Source: Helicobacter cetorum MIT 99-5656 | GTDB lineage: Bacteria > Campylobacterota > Campylobacteria > Campylobacterales > Helicobacteraceae | Reading direction: 5' to 3' | Length of the DNA: 64,000 bases | NCBI RefSeq assembly: GCF_000259275.1 | Contig: NC_017735.1 | Location: 930,001-994,000, forward strand | Shown here: positions 1 to 9,810 of the stretch, piece after piece | Numbering within the stretch: position 1 is the first letter of the stretch | Layout: every line of letters starts with the position of its first letter | Notes under the pieces: generated by a model | Databases searched by the model: none | What the model saw: the letters and a program-made list of their open reading frames with translations, nothing else | What the model was told of the DNA's origin: nothing | Translations under genes and position numbers: made by a program

Positions 1-1022
1 AAGCTGAAGTTTGTTTCTGCCCCAGTGATAGTTGTTGGCTTCCCATCTTTTGGTTGCCCCTGACTTTTCTCTTTTATAGTCGTAGAACCTTTGAAGAAAT
101 GATTAGGAAGCGTAGGAATTTTGATACCAAACTCAATACCATGGTGTTCAAAAATATTAGTCCTAATCCCTACATTCACTAAGAACTGAAAAATAGTGTT
201 ATTCACTTTAGAATTTAGCTTTCCTGTGGTATATACGCTGCTAGGATTGATGCCAACATTACAACTAGCTGGAGTAGTATCCCCACATGTAATCGTGCCA
301 TCAGCATTAGTCATGTAAGCATCAGCTGTGGTGTTTACACCATAAACATACCCATCTCTAAAATACCCCACACGATTATTCGTCCAAGTATTGCCAGCAA
401 AATTCACGCCCACAAAAAACCCGGCCGTGGCTTTAGGCTTATCTATAATGTTAAAAAGCATGTCCGTGCCAAAACCATAGGTATACATATCTACCTTTTG
501 ATTACTTAAATAGAAGGGTGATATGGCATTAGCGGCACGAGAATTGGAGAAATTAGAATGCCCGTAATCAAAAAATCCATAGTAACGCAAGCCAAACCAT
601 CTCTTCTTGCCCATGAAATGCTTATAACCCGTCATCACACCCAGTCCATACATAGGCTGGTTACGACCGGGGATTTTCCTGTTAGTGCTAAGCATGGTAC
701 GAGAAGTCCAATTAACTATACAATTAGCCGGAGTAACTTTGCCGGTATCAGGGTCAACCGAAGCGGGTTGACAACCGCCACCTTGCCTCAAAGGAACTTT
801 ACCATCATCATTTGCAGAAACATCGCCAAAAGGCACCTGAAACAACTCGCCATTTTTATAAGCGTTTGTCTTCTGGTCAGCCCTACCCACTTCCAAACTA
901 ATCCCCACGAACGCCCCATTCTTTTCATGAGCTACCAGCGAAGGCATTAAGCACAACGAACCTAAAAAAACGCCTAAAACTACCGAACCTTTTTTAGAAA
1001 TACCTAAAGATTGAGCCACCAA
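1..1022 (-). CDS. Hop/Hor-family outer-membrane protein, C-terminus beyond window
   Basis: The frame is open from the window edge back to about 1022, roughly 340 codons. The N-terminus is a signal peptide (lysine pair, hydrophobic GVFLGSLCLMPSLVA) followed by the mature start HEKNGAFVGISLEVG, typical of Helicobacter porin/adhesin proteins. Further on are YYGFFDYGHSNF, YTYGFGTDMLFN and FQFLVNVGIRTN, the conserved C-terminal barrel strands. No ATG lies between the upstream stop (1047-1049) and the signal peptide, so translation must start at TTG (1022) or GTG (1019); AAGGA lies 7 bases before the TTG. It probably forms a beta-barrel in the outer membrane. By gene order it matches the H. pylori HP1501 locus; the exact family member is not certain. 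Confidence 0.85.
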   Translation of the reverse strand, partial: MVAQSLGISKKGSVVLGVFLGSLCLMPSLVAHEKNGAFVGISLEVGRADQKTNAYKNGELFQVPFGDVSANDDGKVPLRQGGGCQPASVDPDTGKVTPANCIVNWTSRTMLSTNRKIPGRNQPMYGLGVMTGYKHFMGKKRWFGLRYYGFFDYGHSNFSNSRAANAISPFYLSNQKVDMYTYGFGTDMLFNIIDKPKATAGFFVGVNFAGNTWTNNRVGYFRDGYVYGVNTTADAYMTNADGTITCGDTTPASCNVGINPSSVYTTGKLNSKVNNTIFQFLVNVGIRTNIFEHHGIEFGIKIPTLPNHFFKGSTTIKEKSQGQPKDGKPTTITGAETNFS

Positions 1023-1264
1023 AACAGATTCCTTACGATTAAATTTTTACAAACCACTTTACAACTTCGCACTCTACTTCTCTCATTTCTCAATGAAACT
1101 GAGCATGTTTTGCTAAAGTATTACTTTCTGAATTATTTTATTATAGCCAATTGCACTCTTAAAAGTCAACAAAAAATCATACGCAAAAAACCGCCCCCTA
1201 CTTAAATAATTTTAGCTAAAATATATCGCATTCATTTTGACTAAAAAACCTTCAAGGAAGCCCT

Positions 1265-1702
1265 ATGGTAGCCATTTATCCGTATGTTTTGGTAGTCCAT
1301 TTATTATGTGCGATTATTTTTATTGGATACTTGTTTTTTGATATGGTAATTTTCCCCAATGTGAATAAAATGTATGGCGAAGAGTTTGCTAACAAAGCCA
1401 ATATGAGTATCACTAAAAGAGCGATTAAGATTATGCCCTTATGTGTTTTAACGCTTGTTATCACAGGGGGTATGATGCTTAGTCAATACATGGGGGGCGA
1501 TAAAGGTTGGTGTGAAACCCCTTTTCAAAAAATGTTAATGATTAAGGTTATTCTAGCTTTAAGCATTTTTGCTCTAGTGGTTTTCTCTCTATCTTGCAAG
1601 TGTTTGGGCAAGAAAAATCCTATCGGTAATTATATCCATCACATCGCTTTAACTTTTGGTTTTTTAATCGCCATTTTGGCAAAGACGATGTGGTTTGTTT
1701 AA
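1265..1702 (+). CDS. Small CopD-like integral membrane protein
   Basis: 145 residues with four hydrophobic segments (about residues 5-27, 52-73, 87-108 and 122-142). The first holds a histidine (VVHLLCAIIFIGYLFFDMVIF), and a second His pair sits in the last segment (YIHHIALTFGF). Such paired membrane histidines are seen in CopD/YphA-type proteins, some of which bind haem or copper; binding here is inference. AAGGAAG lies just before the ATG. Its 3' end overlaps by four bases the end of the convergent CcoI-type ATPase gene, whose likely copper role fits this neighbour. Matches the H. pylori HP1502 position. Confidence 0.7.
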   Translation: MVAIYPYVLVVHLLCAIIFIGYLFFDMVIFPNVNKMYGEEFANKANMSITKRAIKIMPLCVLTLVITGGMMLSQYMGGDKGWCETPFQKMLMIKVILALSIFALVVFSLSCKCLGKKNPIGNYIHHIALTFGFLIAILAKTMWFV

Positions 1703-4047
1703 GAACGCTTTAATCTCAAAGAATTTAACACCACTAATAGCGAACTAGCACTCATGCTTAAGCTCGCTATTAAAGGGTTAATGTAACCTAGCATAGCTAT
1801 AGGAATTAAAATAGCGTTATAAATCAAGCTTAAAATAATGTTTTGTAACACTATCTTATAGACTTTTTTAGCATTGCTAAATGCTTTTTCTAACAAACTC
1901 AAATCTTCTTCTAAAAGCAAAATATCACACGCACTCTTACTTAAAGCACTTTTTTCAAACCCTAATGAAACATCTGCGCTTTTTAAGGCTAGGGCGTCAT
2001 TATTGCCATCGCCTATCATGGCACACACACCTTTATAAGAGCTTACTATTTGAGCCTTATCTTCAGGGGTCAAATTCGCATGGTAATTAGAAATCCCTAA
2101 TTTTTTTGCACAACTTTTAACAGAATTTTCATTATCCCCACTTAAAATTTCTAATTCTAAACCCTTACTTCGTAAAGTTTGAATGACTTCTTTAGCATTA
2201 GACTTCAAACGCTCTTCTAAGATAAATACCGCTTGTAAGGTCTTGTTCTTAGCAAAGCCTACCATAATATTCGCGCTTTCCTTAATCTCTTCTTTGAGAC
2301 TTAAACTAACCCCCATAGAATCTAAAAATTTCAAGCTCCCCACTAGCAAGGTTTCATTTTGATAACTTGCTTTTAACCCATGGGCAAAAAACTCTATTTT
2401 TTCTAAAATGACCTCATCGCAATCTAGCGATTGAACGATAGGTTTATGAGCTAAATGCTCTCTACTTTTTAAAAGACTCTTTAAAAGCCTTTCATCAAAA
2501 TTCTCATAAATAATGCTATCTTTTAAAAGGACTTCTTTTTGAGTGAGTGTGCCGGTTTTATCTATAAAGATTTTTTTGACTTTTGCTAGAGTTTCTAAAA
2601 ACAACGCTTCTTTAAACACAATCAAAGGGTTTTTAAATACCCCTATCACTAAGGCAATAGGCGTAGCTAAAGCAAAGGCACAAGGACAGCTTATCACTAA
2701 AACACTAATACACACCATTAAAGCTTTTTCAAAATTAGCCCCCAAACCAAATTGCCATAACACAAAGCTTAAAAAGGATAAAAACAACACCGCTTTAGAA
2801 AAAATATCTGCAATTTTATTCGCACTACTCTCAATTAAGGGCTTTTCTAAAAAACTCTTTTTTAAAGTTTCTAATAAACTAGAAAGGCGTGAGTTTTGAA
2901 AATTTGCACTAACTTGATAGCTAAAAGGCACGCCTACATTCACATAACCCCCTAAAATCTTATCCTTAAGATTTAATTCCAAAGGCTTAAATTCCCCACT
3001 AATTAAGGACGCATCTACGCTTGCACTACTTAAAAGCACTCCATCTAATGCGATTTTAGCCCCACTAGGCACAAAAATAGTGGAACCTATAGCGACATCT
3101 TTGGGGTGTTTTTCAATATGCTTGTCATTTTCTACAACAATAACGCTATGAATTTCATGCGATTCTAAAGCTAGGCATTTTTCATTCGCAAACAACCTAG
3201 CCTTTAATTCCAAAAACTTAGAGCCAAAAACAAGGGTTAAAATCGTGCTACTAGCTTCAAAATAAGTCTCTTCTAGGTTAAACATCGCATAAATGGAATA
3301 AACAAACGCCGATAACGCCCCAAAAGACACGCTCAAATCCATACCAAAAACGCCATTTTTTAGCCCATAAAACGCCCCCTTAATAAAAAATCGCCCCACA
3401 ACCACTAGCACTAACAAGCTTAATAATAATGAGACAATATCTAGGTTTCTTTGCATAAGCTTGTCCATGCCATTAGCATAACTTGCATATTTAGCAATGG
3501 CAATAAACATCAAATTCATGGTCGCAAAAAACCCTACACTTAATGTAAGCAAGTAAGAGCGTTGCTCTTTTTGGGTTTTTAGGGCGTAATTTTTAGCACT
3601 ATAGATTTTAGCTCCATAGCCCAAACTCTCAATTTTTTGAATGATTTCTTTAGGGTTTAAGGATTTGTCAAACACAATTTGTAAGTGATGCGTGGTAAAA
3701 TTCACGCTCACTTTTTTAACCCCCCTTAAACGCTCTAAAACCTTTTGATTGAGCCATAGGCACGCACTACAATGGGTTTTTTCTAGCAAGAGATTAAGAA
3801 TCAAATCGCCCTTAGTATTCTCTTCAAGGGCTTGTTCTAATTCCAAGGAGCTAATGGCATTTTCACTCACTACAGGGGCTAAAGTAGAAGTGCCTAATTT
3901 GTCATAAAAGCTTTCTAGATTCAAATCTAATAATAACGCATACACCCTAGCACACCCCGTGCAACAAAAAACTAATTCTTTATGATTGATAGTCTCTTTA
4001 AAAAGCTCACTTTCCTTAAACTCTAACTGACAATGCGAACATTTCAT
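1699..4047 (-). CDS. ccoI: Heavy-metal P1B-type ATPase, CcoI/CopA2-like
   Basis: 782 residues. Order: an N-terminal Cys cluster (C3, C6, C28, C29, C32); a heavy-metal-associated domain with THCSAC near residue 91; membrane helices; the metal-path motif SCPCAFALA; the phosphorylation motif DKTGTLTQ; a nucleotide-binding region and GDGNNDA hinge. This is a copper-transporting P-type ATPase. The extra Cys-rich N-terminus and 8-helix layout fit the CcoI/FixI subgroup, which loads copper into cbb3-type cytochrome oxidase in the inner membrane, rather than the detoxifying CopA. The oxidase assembly gene ccoG lies about 4 kb away. It is followed 3' by the convergent CopD-like gene and preceded by the TrmN6-like gene 10 bases upstream, so it probably belongs to the ribD operon. 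Confidence 0.85.
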   Translation of the reverse strand: MKCSHCQLEFKESELFKETINHKELVFCCTGCARVYALLLDLNLESFYDKLGTSTLAPVVSENAISSLELEQALEENTKGDLILNLLLEKTHCSACLWLNQKVLERLRGVKKVSVNFTTHHLQIVFDKSLNPKEIIQKIESLGYGAKIYSAKNYALKTQKEQRSYLLTLSVGFFATMNLMFIAIAKYASYANGMDKLMQRNLDIVSLLLSLLVLVVVGRFFIKGAFYGLKNGVFGMDLSVSFGALSAFVYSIYAMFNLEETYFEASSTILTLVFGSKFLELKARLFANEKCLALESHEIHSVIVVENDKHIEKHPKDVAIGSTIFVPSGAKIALDGVLLSSASVDASLISGEFKPLELNLKDKILGGYVNVGVPFSYQVSANFQNSRLSSLLETLKKSFLEKPLIESSANKIADIFSKAVLFLSFLSFVLWQFGLGANFEKALMVCISVLVISCPCAFALATPIALVIGVFKNPLIVFKEALFLETLAKVKKIFIDKTGTLTQKEVLLKDSIIYENFDERLLKSLLKSREHLAHKPIVQSLDCDEVILEKIEFFAHGLKASYQNETLLVGSLKFLDSMGVSLSLKEEIKESANIMVGFAKNKTLQAVFILEERLKSNAKEVIQTLRSKGLELEILSGDNENSVKSCAKKLGISNYHANLTPEDKAQIVSSYKGVCAMIGDGNNDALALKSADVSLGFEKSALSKSACDILLLEEDLSLLEKAFSNAKKVYKIVLQNIILSLIYNAILIPIAMLGYINPLIASLSMSASSLLVVLNSLRLKRS

Positions 4048-4057
4048 TCTCTAATCC

Positions 4058-4774
4058 TTAATCTAAAGGCACTTTAATAGAATAAGTGTTACAAGTTTGA
4101 TAGATTTTTAAAACTTCTTTGGTGTTGTCGCTTTGATTTTTGGAATTATGCGTGATTAGTGGAGGTAGGACTTTTAAAGCGCTTTTAGAATTATTCCTAG
4201 CCACTCCAAGCATTAAATGGGCATTTTTGTCTTTAAAACTTTGAACAAATCTTAAGGTCTCTAAAGTGAGTTTAACACCCTTTAAACTCTCTATGACTAG
4301 ACAAAGCGATAAGGCTTCATAGCAAAAAATAAAATACCCCTTAGGTTTCAAACATTTTTTAACCTTAGAAACAAGAGAAAAAAAATCTAATTCGCTTTGG
4401 TGTCTTGCATGCCCTTTAGTCATAGATTTAATAGAGCCTAAGGCATAAAAAGGGGGATTACAGATAATGATATCATACAAAGTAGGGGGGTTGAAATCTA
4501 AAAAGTTAGTTTCAAACACTTGAGCGTTAGGAAATTTAAGGGCGTTTTTCTCACAACAAAACGCCATTTTACTATCCTTTTCTACAAGATGAATGTTTGC
4601 TAGTGGGTTGTCTCTCGCACATAATAATCCTAAAATCCCACACCCTGAGCCTACATCTAAAATTTTATCTTTTATTTTGATAAAGGGGCGCAAAAAATCG
4701 TATAAAAAGAGCGAATCGCTATTATAAGAATAGGCGTTTAAAGGCTGATATAATCTTAAGAGTTTGCTATCCAT
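4058..4774 (-). CDS. TrmN6/YfiC-like class I SAM-dependent methyltransferase
   Basis: 238 residues. The SAM-binding motif DVGSGCGILGLL is near residue 41 and the catalytic motif IICNPPFY near residue 104; N-P-P-F/Y marks an N6-adenine or glutamine N-methyltransferase. Overall layout and length match the TrmN6 family, which methylates adenine 37 of tRNA1(Val); the substrate here is inferred. The start overlaps the end of ribD by 19 bases, so the two are probably translationally coupled. Corresponds to the H. pylori HP1504 locus. Confidence 0.75.
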   Translation of the reverse strand: MDSKLLRLYQPLNAYSYNSDSLFLYDFLRPFIKIKDKILDVGSGCGILGLLCARDNPLANIHLVEKDSKMAFCCEKNALKFPNAQVFETNFLDFNPPTLYDIIICNPPFYALGSIKSMTKGHARHQSELDFFSLVSKVKKCLKPKGYFIFCYEALSLCLVIESLKGVKLTLETLRFVQSFKDKNAHLMLGVARNNSKSALKVLPPLITHNSKNQSDNTKEVLKIYQTCNTYSIKVPLD

Positions 4775-5790
4775 AAAAGGGCTTCATTTTCTAAAAGTTG
4801 TGTGTGTAATAAACGCCCTTTAAAAGGGGTTTTTAAAATAAATGAGTTAAAACTCTCGCCAATCATAGATGCATAAGAGTGTAAGAGTAACATATCCACT
4901 TGCTCTCTTAAGTTCTCAAATAATTCCCATCCCCCTTCAATAAGGTTGAACCCTTTGTCTAGGGGCAAATCTTTAGGGTTATGATAGACATTTACCAAGC
5001 GATTAGGCACAGAAAAAACTCTTAAGTTAGAGTTGATAGAATGCTTAGACAAAATAGCAATATTAGGGTTTTTATTTTGATAAAAGCTACTACAAAAACG
5101 AGTATCTAGCAAAGGGTTATCCACTCTTATCGTATTTCCAGAGATTATGAGAGAATTACAAACCGAACGCTGATTATGCGTAAAAATGGTGCTTCTTTCA
5201 CCAGTGATTTTACCATGCTTATAATCCCCATTCATTCTTAAAGCGAGTTTAAACAAATTGAAACGCCCTTGTTTTTCCATTATCCTAAAAGGTAGAAGTA
5301 AATCATTAGCCTTTTTTTCTAAACTCTTACACATTAAAACTTCAATGCGAGCTTTTTTTAGCCTTTCTAAACCCCCTTTTTTAGTCTCACACTCTTGTGT
5401 GGCAATAACCACTCTTTTAGGCTTTAAAATTTCTAATAATTCACTACAGGCTGGGGTTTTACCATAAGAGTTGCATGGCTCTAAGGTTACTAAAAAAGTG
5501 CAATCTTTAAAAGCGTTGTTATGGTGTTTTTTTAAAAAATCACTTAAAATTTTTGGGTCTTCTAATTGTTCTAAATCGCTTTTTAACTCAGGTCTTAAAA
5601 TTTTTAGAGCCGATTTGGAGGCTAGGACTTCTGCATGCGAAGTTCTAGCCTTTTTATGCACTTCTAGGCTTAAAATTTCACTGTCTTTATCTAGCACCAT
5701 AGAAGCCACGCTTGGGTTTTCTAAGGCTAGAGTTTGATACTCCCACGCCTTATTCAAACAAGCTTCTAATAAGCTCTCATAAAGTCTCAT
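4756..5790 (-). CDS. ribD: RibD, bifunctional pyrimidine deaminase/reductase of riboflavin synthesis
   Basis: 344 residues. The N-terminal deaminase has the zinc motifs HAEVLA (about residue 52) and LEPCNSYGKTPAC (about 105). The C-terminal reductase half begins at FKLALRMNGDYKHGKITGERS, including the substrate-binding region, and ends with NLIEGGWELF. The enzyme deaminates and then reduces the GTP-derived pyrimidine in the cytosol. The C-terminal half is fairly divergent, as is usual in Helicobacter. First gene of a tight minus-strand cluster with the TrmN6-like gene and CcoI, and just downstream of gltS (3 bases apart). Confidence 0.9.
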   Translation of the reverse strand: MRLYESLLEACLNKAWEYQTLALENPSVASMVLDKDSEILSLEVHKKARTSHAEVLASKSALKILRPELKSDLEQLEDPKILSDFLKKHHNNAFKDCTFLVTLEPCNSYGKTPACSELLEILKPKRVVIATQECETKKGGLERLKKARIEVLMCKSLEKKANDLLLPFRIMEKQGRFNLFKLALRMNGDYKHGKITGERSTIFTHNQRSVCNSLIISGNTIRVDNPLLDTRFCSSFYQNKNPNIAILSKHSINSNLRVFSVPNRLVNVYHNPKDLPLDKGFNLIEGGWELFENLREQVDMLLLHSYASMIGESFNSFILKTPFKGRLLHTQLLENEALLWIANS

Positions 5791-5793
5791 GGT

Positions 5794-7020
5794 TTAGCTA
5801 GGAAAAAAGGGCAAAGACAAAAACCCCTTAATAACTAAAGCGTTAATAATATCAATAAAAAACGCCCCCACTAATGGCACCACAATAAACGCCATATGCG
5901 ATGCTCCATAGTGGTTAGTAATGGTTTGCATATTCACCATAGCCGTTGGGGTCGCTCCAAGTCCAAAACCACAATGCCCAGCACATAGCACCGCCGCATC
6001 ATAATCTTTCCCACATGCTCTAAAGGTTACAAGAACCACATAAAGTATCATAAAGACCACCTGAACGCTCAAAATAACTGCTAGTGGCACAGCAAGCTTC
6101 AATAATTCTAGCAAATTCACACTCATTAAAGCGTAAGCTAAAAACAGGCTCAAACTTACATTGCCTATGACAGAAACTTCTCTATCAAACACGCTATGGA
6201 TTTTAAAAAACGATAAAGCGTTTCTTAAAATAACCCCCACAAACAAGCATAATACAAAAGTAGGTAGCGTGAAACTCTTAGGCATTAGATGTGATAAGAA
6301 AGTCCCTAAAAGGAGAGCTACCGCAATCAAAGCTAGAGATTCTACAAAGCTTGATGCAGTGATTAGGCGTTGCTCTTTAGGGGTTTCAAAACCTTTAGAA
6401 ACAATACCTTCTAACGCATCTTTTTCTTTAGTGTCTTTTGGCTCTAGTTTGTATTTAGAAATCAAATATTTTGCGACAGGTCCTCCGATAATCCCTCCAC
6501 TCACTAAGCCAAAAGTCGCACACACCATGCCCACTTCCAGGCTTGAGCTAAAATCATAGGGGCTTTGTGAAAACGAACTCGCCCATGCCGCACTTGTGCC
6601 ATGCCCTCCTACTAGAGCGATAGAACCCCCCAAAAGCCCCATTAAAGGATTCACCCCCAAAAGACTTGCCATAGAAACCCCTACAACATTTTGACACACC
6701 ACAAACCCTACCACTACAAGCAAAAAAATAAAAAGCATTTTCCCGCCTTTTTGCAAAGATTTGAAATCCGCACTCAAACCGATAGTGATAAAGAAAGTTA
6801 GCATTAAGGGGTCTTTTAAAGAAGAGTCAAATTGCAAGTTAAATTCAAAAAATTGATGGCTTAGCATGATAAAGAAAGCCACTAAAACCCCGCCTACAAC
6901 AGGCTCTGGAATATCATAATCTCGTAAAAACTTGACTTTAGAAATCACATAACGCCCTAAAAGTAGCACCAAAACCATACATACCAAAGTGGCATAAACA
7001 TCTAACTTAATTTCTTGCAA
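5794..7020 (-). CDS. gltS: GltS-type sodium/glutamate symporter
   Basis: 408 residues from the TTG at 7020, close to the usual GltS length. AAGGA sits 7 bases before this TTG, and the protein then starts QEIKLDVYATLVCM as GltS proteins do. The longer open frame up to 7224 would overlap the divergent gene and adds an atypical N-terminus, so I reject it. About ten or more hydrophobic segments and two inverted glycine-rich loops (GGSIALVGGHGTSAAW and CAGHCGFGLGATPTAMVNM) are the family's re-entrant signature. It imports glutamate with sodium across the inner membrane. Divergent from the next gene, with AT-rich promoter sequence around 7050-7065. Confidence 0.9.
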   Translation of the reverse strand: MQEIKLDVYATLVCMVLVLLLGRYVISKVKFLRDYDIPEPVVGGVLVAFFIMLSHQFFEFNLQFDSSLKDPLMLTFFITIGLSADFKSLQKGGKMLFIFLLVVVGFVVCQNVVGVSMASLLGVNPLMGLLGGSIALVGGHGTSAAWASSFSQSPYDFSSSLEVGMVCATFGLVSGGIIGGPVAKYLISKYKLEPKDTKEKDALEGIVSKGFETPKEQRLITASSFVESLALIAVALLLGTFLSHLMPKSFTLPTFVLCLFVGVILRNALSFFKIHSVFDREVSVIGNVSLSLFLAYALMSVNLLELLKLAVPLAVILSVQVVFMILYVVLVTFRACGKDYDAAVLCAGHCGFGLGATPTAMVNMQTITNHYGASHMAFIVVPLVGAFFIDIINALVIKGFLSLPFFPS

Positions 7021-7108
7021 GCTTGCATCCTTATTAAGCAAATTTATCTTATTATAATATAATAGCTCCCTAAAAATAAACGATATTAAGTTAGAAAGTA
7101 GGTGTTCC

Positions 7109-8308
7109 TTGCATACAGTATTACAAATTGGAGCTGGTGGCGTAGGCAGTGTGGTAGCACACAAAATGGGTATGAATAGAGATGTTTTTAAAAATATCAT
7201 CTTGGCTAGTAGAAGCTTAGACAAATGCTATGCAATTAAGGAAAGCATGCTTAAAAGGGGTCTTGGGGAAATTAGCGTTGAACAAGTCAATGCAGATGAC
7301 ACTCAAGCCTTAGTTGCATTAATCCATAAATATAAGCCCAAAGTGGTTGTCAATGTGGCATTGCCCTATCAGGATTTAACCATAATGCAAGCTTGTTTAG
7401 AAACTAAAACCCATTATATTGATACCGCTAATTACGAGCATCCGGATTTAGCGAAGTTTGAATACAAAGAGCAATGGGCGTTTGATAAGGCCTATAAAGA
7501 AGCAGGAATTTTAGGGGTTTTGGGGGCTGGGTTTGACCCAGGCGTAACGAATGCTTATGTCGCTCACGCTCAAAAACACCATTTTGATACTATTCATACT
7601 TTAGATATTTTGGACTGCAATGCAGGAGACCATAAACGCCCTTTTGCAACCAACTTTAACCCTGAAATCAACTTAAGAGAAGTTAGCTCTAAGGGGCGCT
7701 ATTATGAAAATGGCAAGTGGATTGAAACTAAGCCCTTAGAAATCAAGCAAGTATGGGCTTACCCACAAATTGGCGAAATGGATTCTTATCTTTTATACCA
7801 CGAAGAATTAGAATCATTAGTCAAAAACATTAAGGGCTTAAGAAGGGCGAGATTTTTTATGACTTTCTCTCAAAATTATTTAAATCATATGAAATGCCTA
7901 GAAAATGTCGGCATGCTAGGCATTAAAGAAATAGAGCATCAAGGCGTAAAAATCGTGCCGATACAATTTTTAAAGACCTTGCTTCCTGACCCAGCAACCT
8001 TAGCCAAAGATACTACCGGCAAAACAAACATCGGATGCTATATGACCGGAATTAAGAATAATCAAGACAAAACACTCTATATTTACAATGTGTGCGACCA
8101 TAAAAAGTGCTATGAAGAAGTAGGCTCACAAGCCATTAGCTATACTACCGGTGTGCCAGCCATGTGTGCAGCTAAAATGATTTGCAACGACACTTGGAGT
8201 GTGGAGCAATTTAAAGCCGGCGTGTTTAACATAGAAGAGTTAAACACTGACCCTTTCATGGAAGAATTGAGTAAACAGGGCTTACCTTATGAAGTGATTG
8301 AGCGTTAG
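7109..8308 (+). CDS. Saccharopine-dehydrogenase-fold enzyme, probable carboxynorspermidine synthase
   Basis: 399 residues from a TTG start with AGGTG upstream; no better ATG precedes the dinucleotide-binding motif VLQIGAGGVGSVVAHK at the N-terminus. The fold and sequence (SRSLDKC, DTANYEHP, GFDPGVTNAYVAHA, LDCNAGDH) match carboxyspermidine/carboxynorspermidine dehydrogenases, which reductively join aspartate semialdehyde to a diamine in the alternative polyamine route of epsilonproteobacteria. The role is family knowledge; a lysine-type saccharopine dehydrogenase is the alternative and seems less likely at this length. The 3' end overlaps the convergent ccoG by four bases. Corresponds to HP1507. 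Confidence 0.8.
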   Translation: MHTVLQIGAGGVGSVVAHKMGMNRDVFKNIILASRSLDKCYAIKESMLKRGLGEISVEQVNADDTQALVALIHKYKPKVVVNVALPYQDLTIMQACLETKTHYIDTANYEHPDLAKFEYKEQWAFDKAYKEAGILGVLGAGFDPGVTNAYVAHAQKHHFDTIHTLDILDCNAGDHKRPFATNFNPEINLREVSSKGRYYENGKWIETKPLEIKQVWAYPQIGEMDSYLLYHEELESLVKNIKGLRRARFFMTFSQNYLNHMKCLENVGMLGIKEIEHQGVKIVPIQFLKTLLPDPATLAKDTTGKTNIGCYMTGIKNNQDKTLYIYNVCDHKKCYEEVGSQAISYTTGVPAMCAAKMICNDTWSVEQFKAGVFNIEELNTDPFMEELSKQGLPYEVIER

Positions 8309-9702
8309 TCTCTAAGGCTCAATCCTTGACTGGGCATAATAAACACCGTTTCTCTCTCTATCGTAATTTTCTTATCATCTGTGCTATAGGCTTGCACCCT
8401 AATGGGTATAATGGTGTCTTTGGTGCGTTTGTGTTCTGTAACTTGGATATTGTTATTTAAAGGTTTTCGTAAAATCACTACCGCTTTAATCTTTTGCCCC
8501 GCTTTAATAGTGATAGGCTCTAAAGGTTTTTTGATTTTGATGCTCTCATGCCCTAAAATTTTGAAATAAAACTCGTGGTCTTTGTTATCAGTGTTATGGA
8601 ATAAAAACACATAATCATTATCCACATACCCACTAGAGCGTAATTCATACAAGTCGCTGTTGCGATTAATATCTAAGAGCATGCGTTCTTTTTTAAGCGA
8701 AGTAATGACCAACAAGCTTACTACAATGGCAATAACCACCATGTAAGCCATCGTTTTTAAACGCATTAAACGCACTTTTTTATGCGTATTTGTAGCATTA
8801 GTTGAAGACCATTGAATGAGCGATGGGCGGTTATATTTAGACATCGTTATCGTGCAAGCATCTACGCATTCCAAACAATTGATACATTCTAATTGCATGC
8901 CCTTTCTAATGTCAATATGAGTAGGACACACTTGCACGCAATGCCTACAATTCACGCATTCATTTTCTACGCTACGCTTTTTGGGGGGTAGGGGATAGAG
9001 ATTGCCTTGAGTGTCATAAAGCTCTCCACCACGCTTTTCATCATAAATAGGGTTTAAAGTGTCATTGTCATACAACACCGATTGCACTCTTGCATAAGGG
9101 CATAGGTAGATACAAAAACGCTCTGCAACCACTACAATATCAAATAACACTACTAACGCACTTACAAGCCAAAAACCCATAGCAATGAAATGCTCGCTAG
9201 GATTTTTAAGATAGAGAAAAAAGTCTTCTGGGGCAATGAAGTAAAAGAAAAATACCATCATCAACCCTGCCACAATAGGGGCGAATAACAAGACGCTCAA
9301 CGCCTTACGCACCTTGTAGCTTGGAGAATCTTTAGCGACTTCTTGCTTATTACTAATCTTTTTATGGAGTTTGAAAATCTTTGTTTCAATCACATCTCTA
9401 TACAGCACTCTTAAAAAGGTTTGCGGACAAGCCCACCCACACCACACACGCCCAAGACTAGTGGTAATAAAAAAAATGCCAATAAAAAGCAAAATAACCA
9501 TAAAAGGCATGATTTGTAATTCTTCAGCATTCCAAATCTCGCCTAAGAAATGCACTTGTTTATACTCAAACGAGATTAAAAACAAGTGAGCCCCATCAAT
9601 ACGAATAAATGGTGTAACCACCAAAACGAAAAAAATGAGAGCATAGCCTATATAGCGTTTCAGACGAAACGATTTTAAAAAATGATTAGAAGTATCAAGC
9701 AT
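8305..9702 (-). CDS. ccoG: CcoG/FixG-type cytochrome oxidase accessory ferredoxin
   Basis: 465 residues from the ATG at 9702, which has AGGAT 7 bases upstream; an in-frame ATG at 9774 would add 24 residues without a good ribosome site. Membrane segments lie near residues 20-40, 70-90, 140-165 and 180-205, then two [4Fe-4S] clusters (CVNCRHCVQVCP and CINCLECVDAC), one more membrane segment and a C-terminal immunoglobulin-like domain. CGWACPQTF and LCPYARVQS add conserved cysteines. CcoG acts in copper handling during cbb3 oxidase assembly in the inner membrane, matching the CcoI-like ATPase nearby. Corresponds to HP1508. Confidence 0.9.
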   Translation of the reverse strand: MLDTSNHFLKSFRLKRYIGYALIFFVLVVTPFIRIDGAHLFLISFEYKQVHFLGEIWNAEELQIMPFMVILLFIGIFFITTSLGRVWCGWACPQTFLRVLYRDVIETKIFKLHKKISNKQEVAKDSPSYKVRKALSVLLFAPIVAGLMMVFFFYFIAPEDFFLYLKNPSEHFIAMGFWLVSALVVLFDIVVVAERFCIYLCPYARVQSVLYDNDTLNPIYDEKRGGELYDTQGNLYPLPPKKRSVENECVNCRHCVQVCPTHIDIRKGMQLECINCLECVDACTITMSKYNRPSLIQWSSTNATNTHKKVRLMRLKTMAYMVVIAIVVSLLVITSLKKERMLLDINRNSDLYELRSSGYVDNDYVFLFHNTDNKDHEFYFKILGHESIKIKKPLEPITIKAGQKIKAVVILRKPLNNNIQVTEHKRTKDTIIPIRVQAYSTDDKKITIERETVFIMPSQGLSLRD

Positions 9703-9810
9703 AAAATATCCTAAAAATTTAAGTGCCTTACTATACCCTAACAACTTAACGCTTTCACTTAAAACCATCAACATGTTATAATGCCGACTATTTTATTTGA
9801 AGGGGTATTT

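Noticed and set aside
558-950. Plus-strand open frame of 130 codons
   Set aside because: Shadow of the outer-membrane protein on the minus strand, whose frame has signal peptide and barrel motifs.
7020-7224. Longer N-terminus for GltS
   Set aside because: Would overlap the divergent gene by over 100 bases; the TTG at 7020 has a proper ribosome site and family start.
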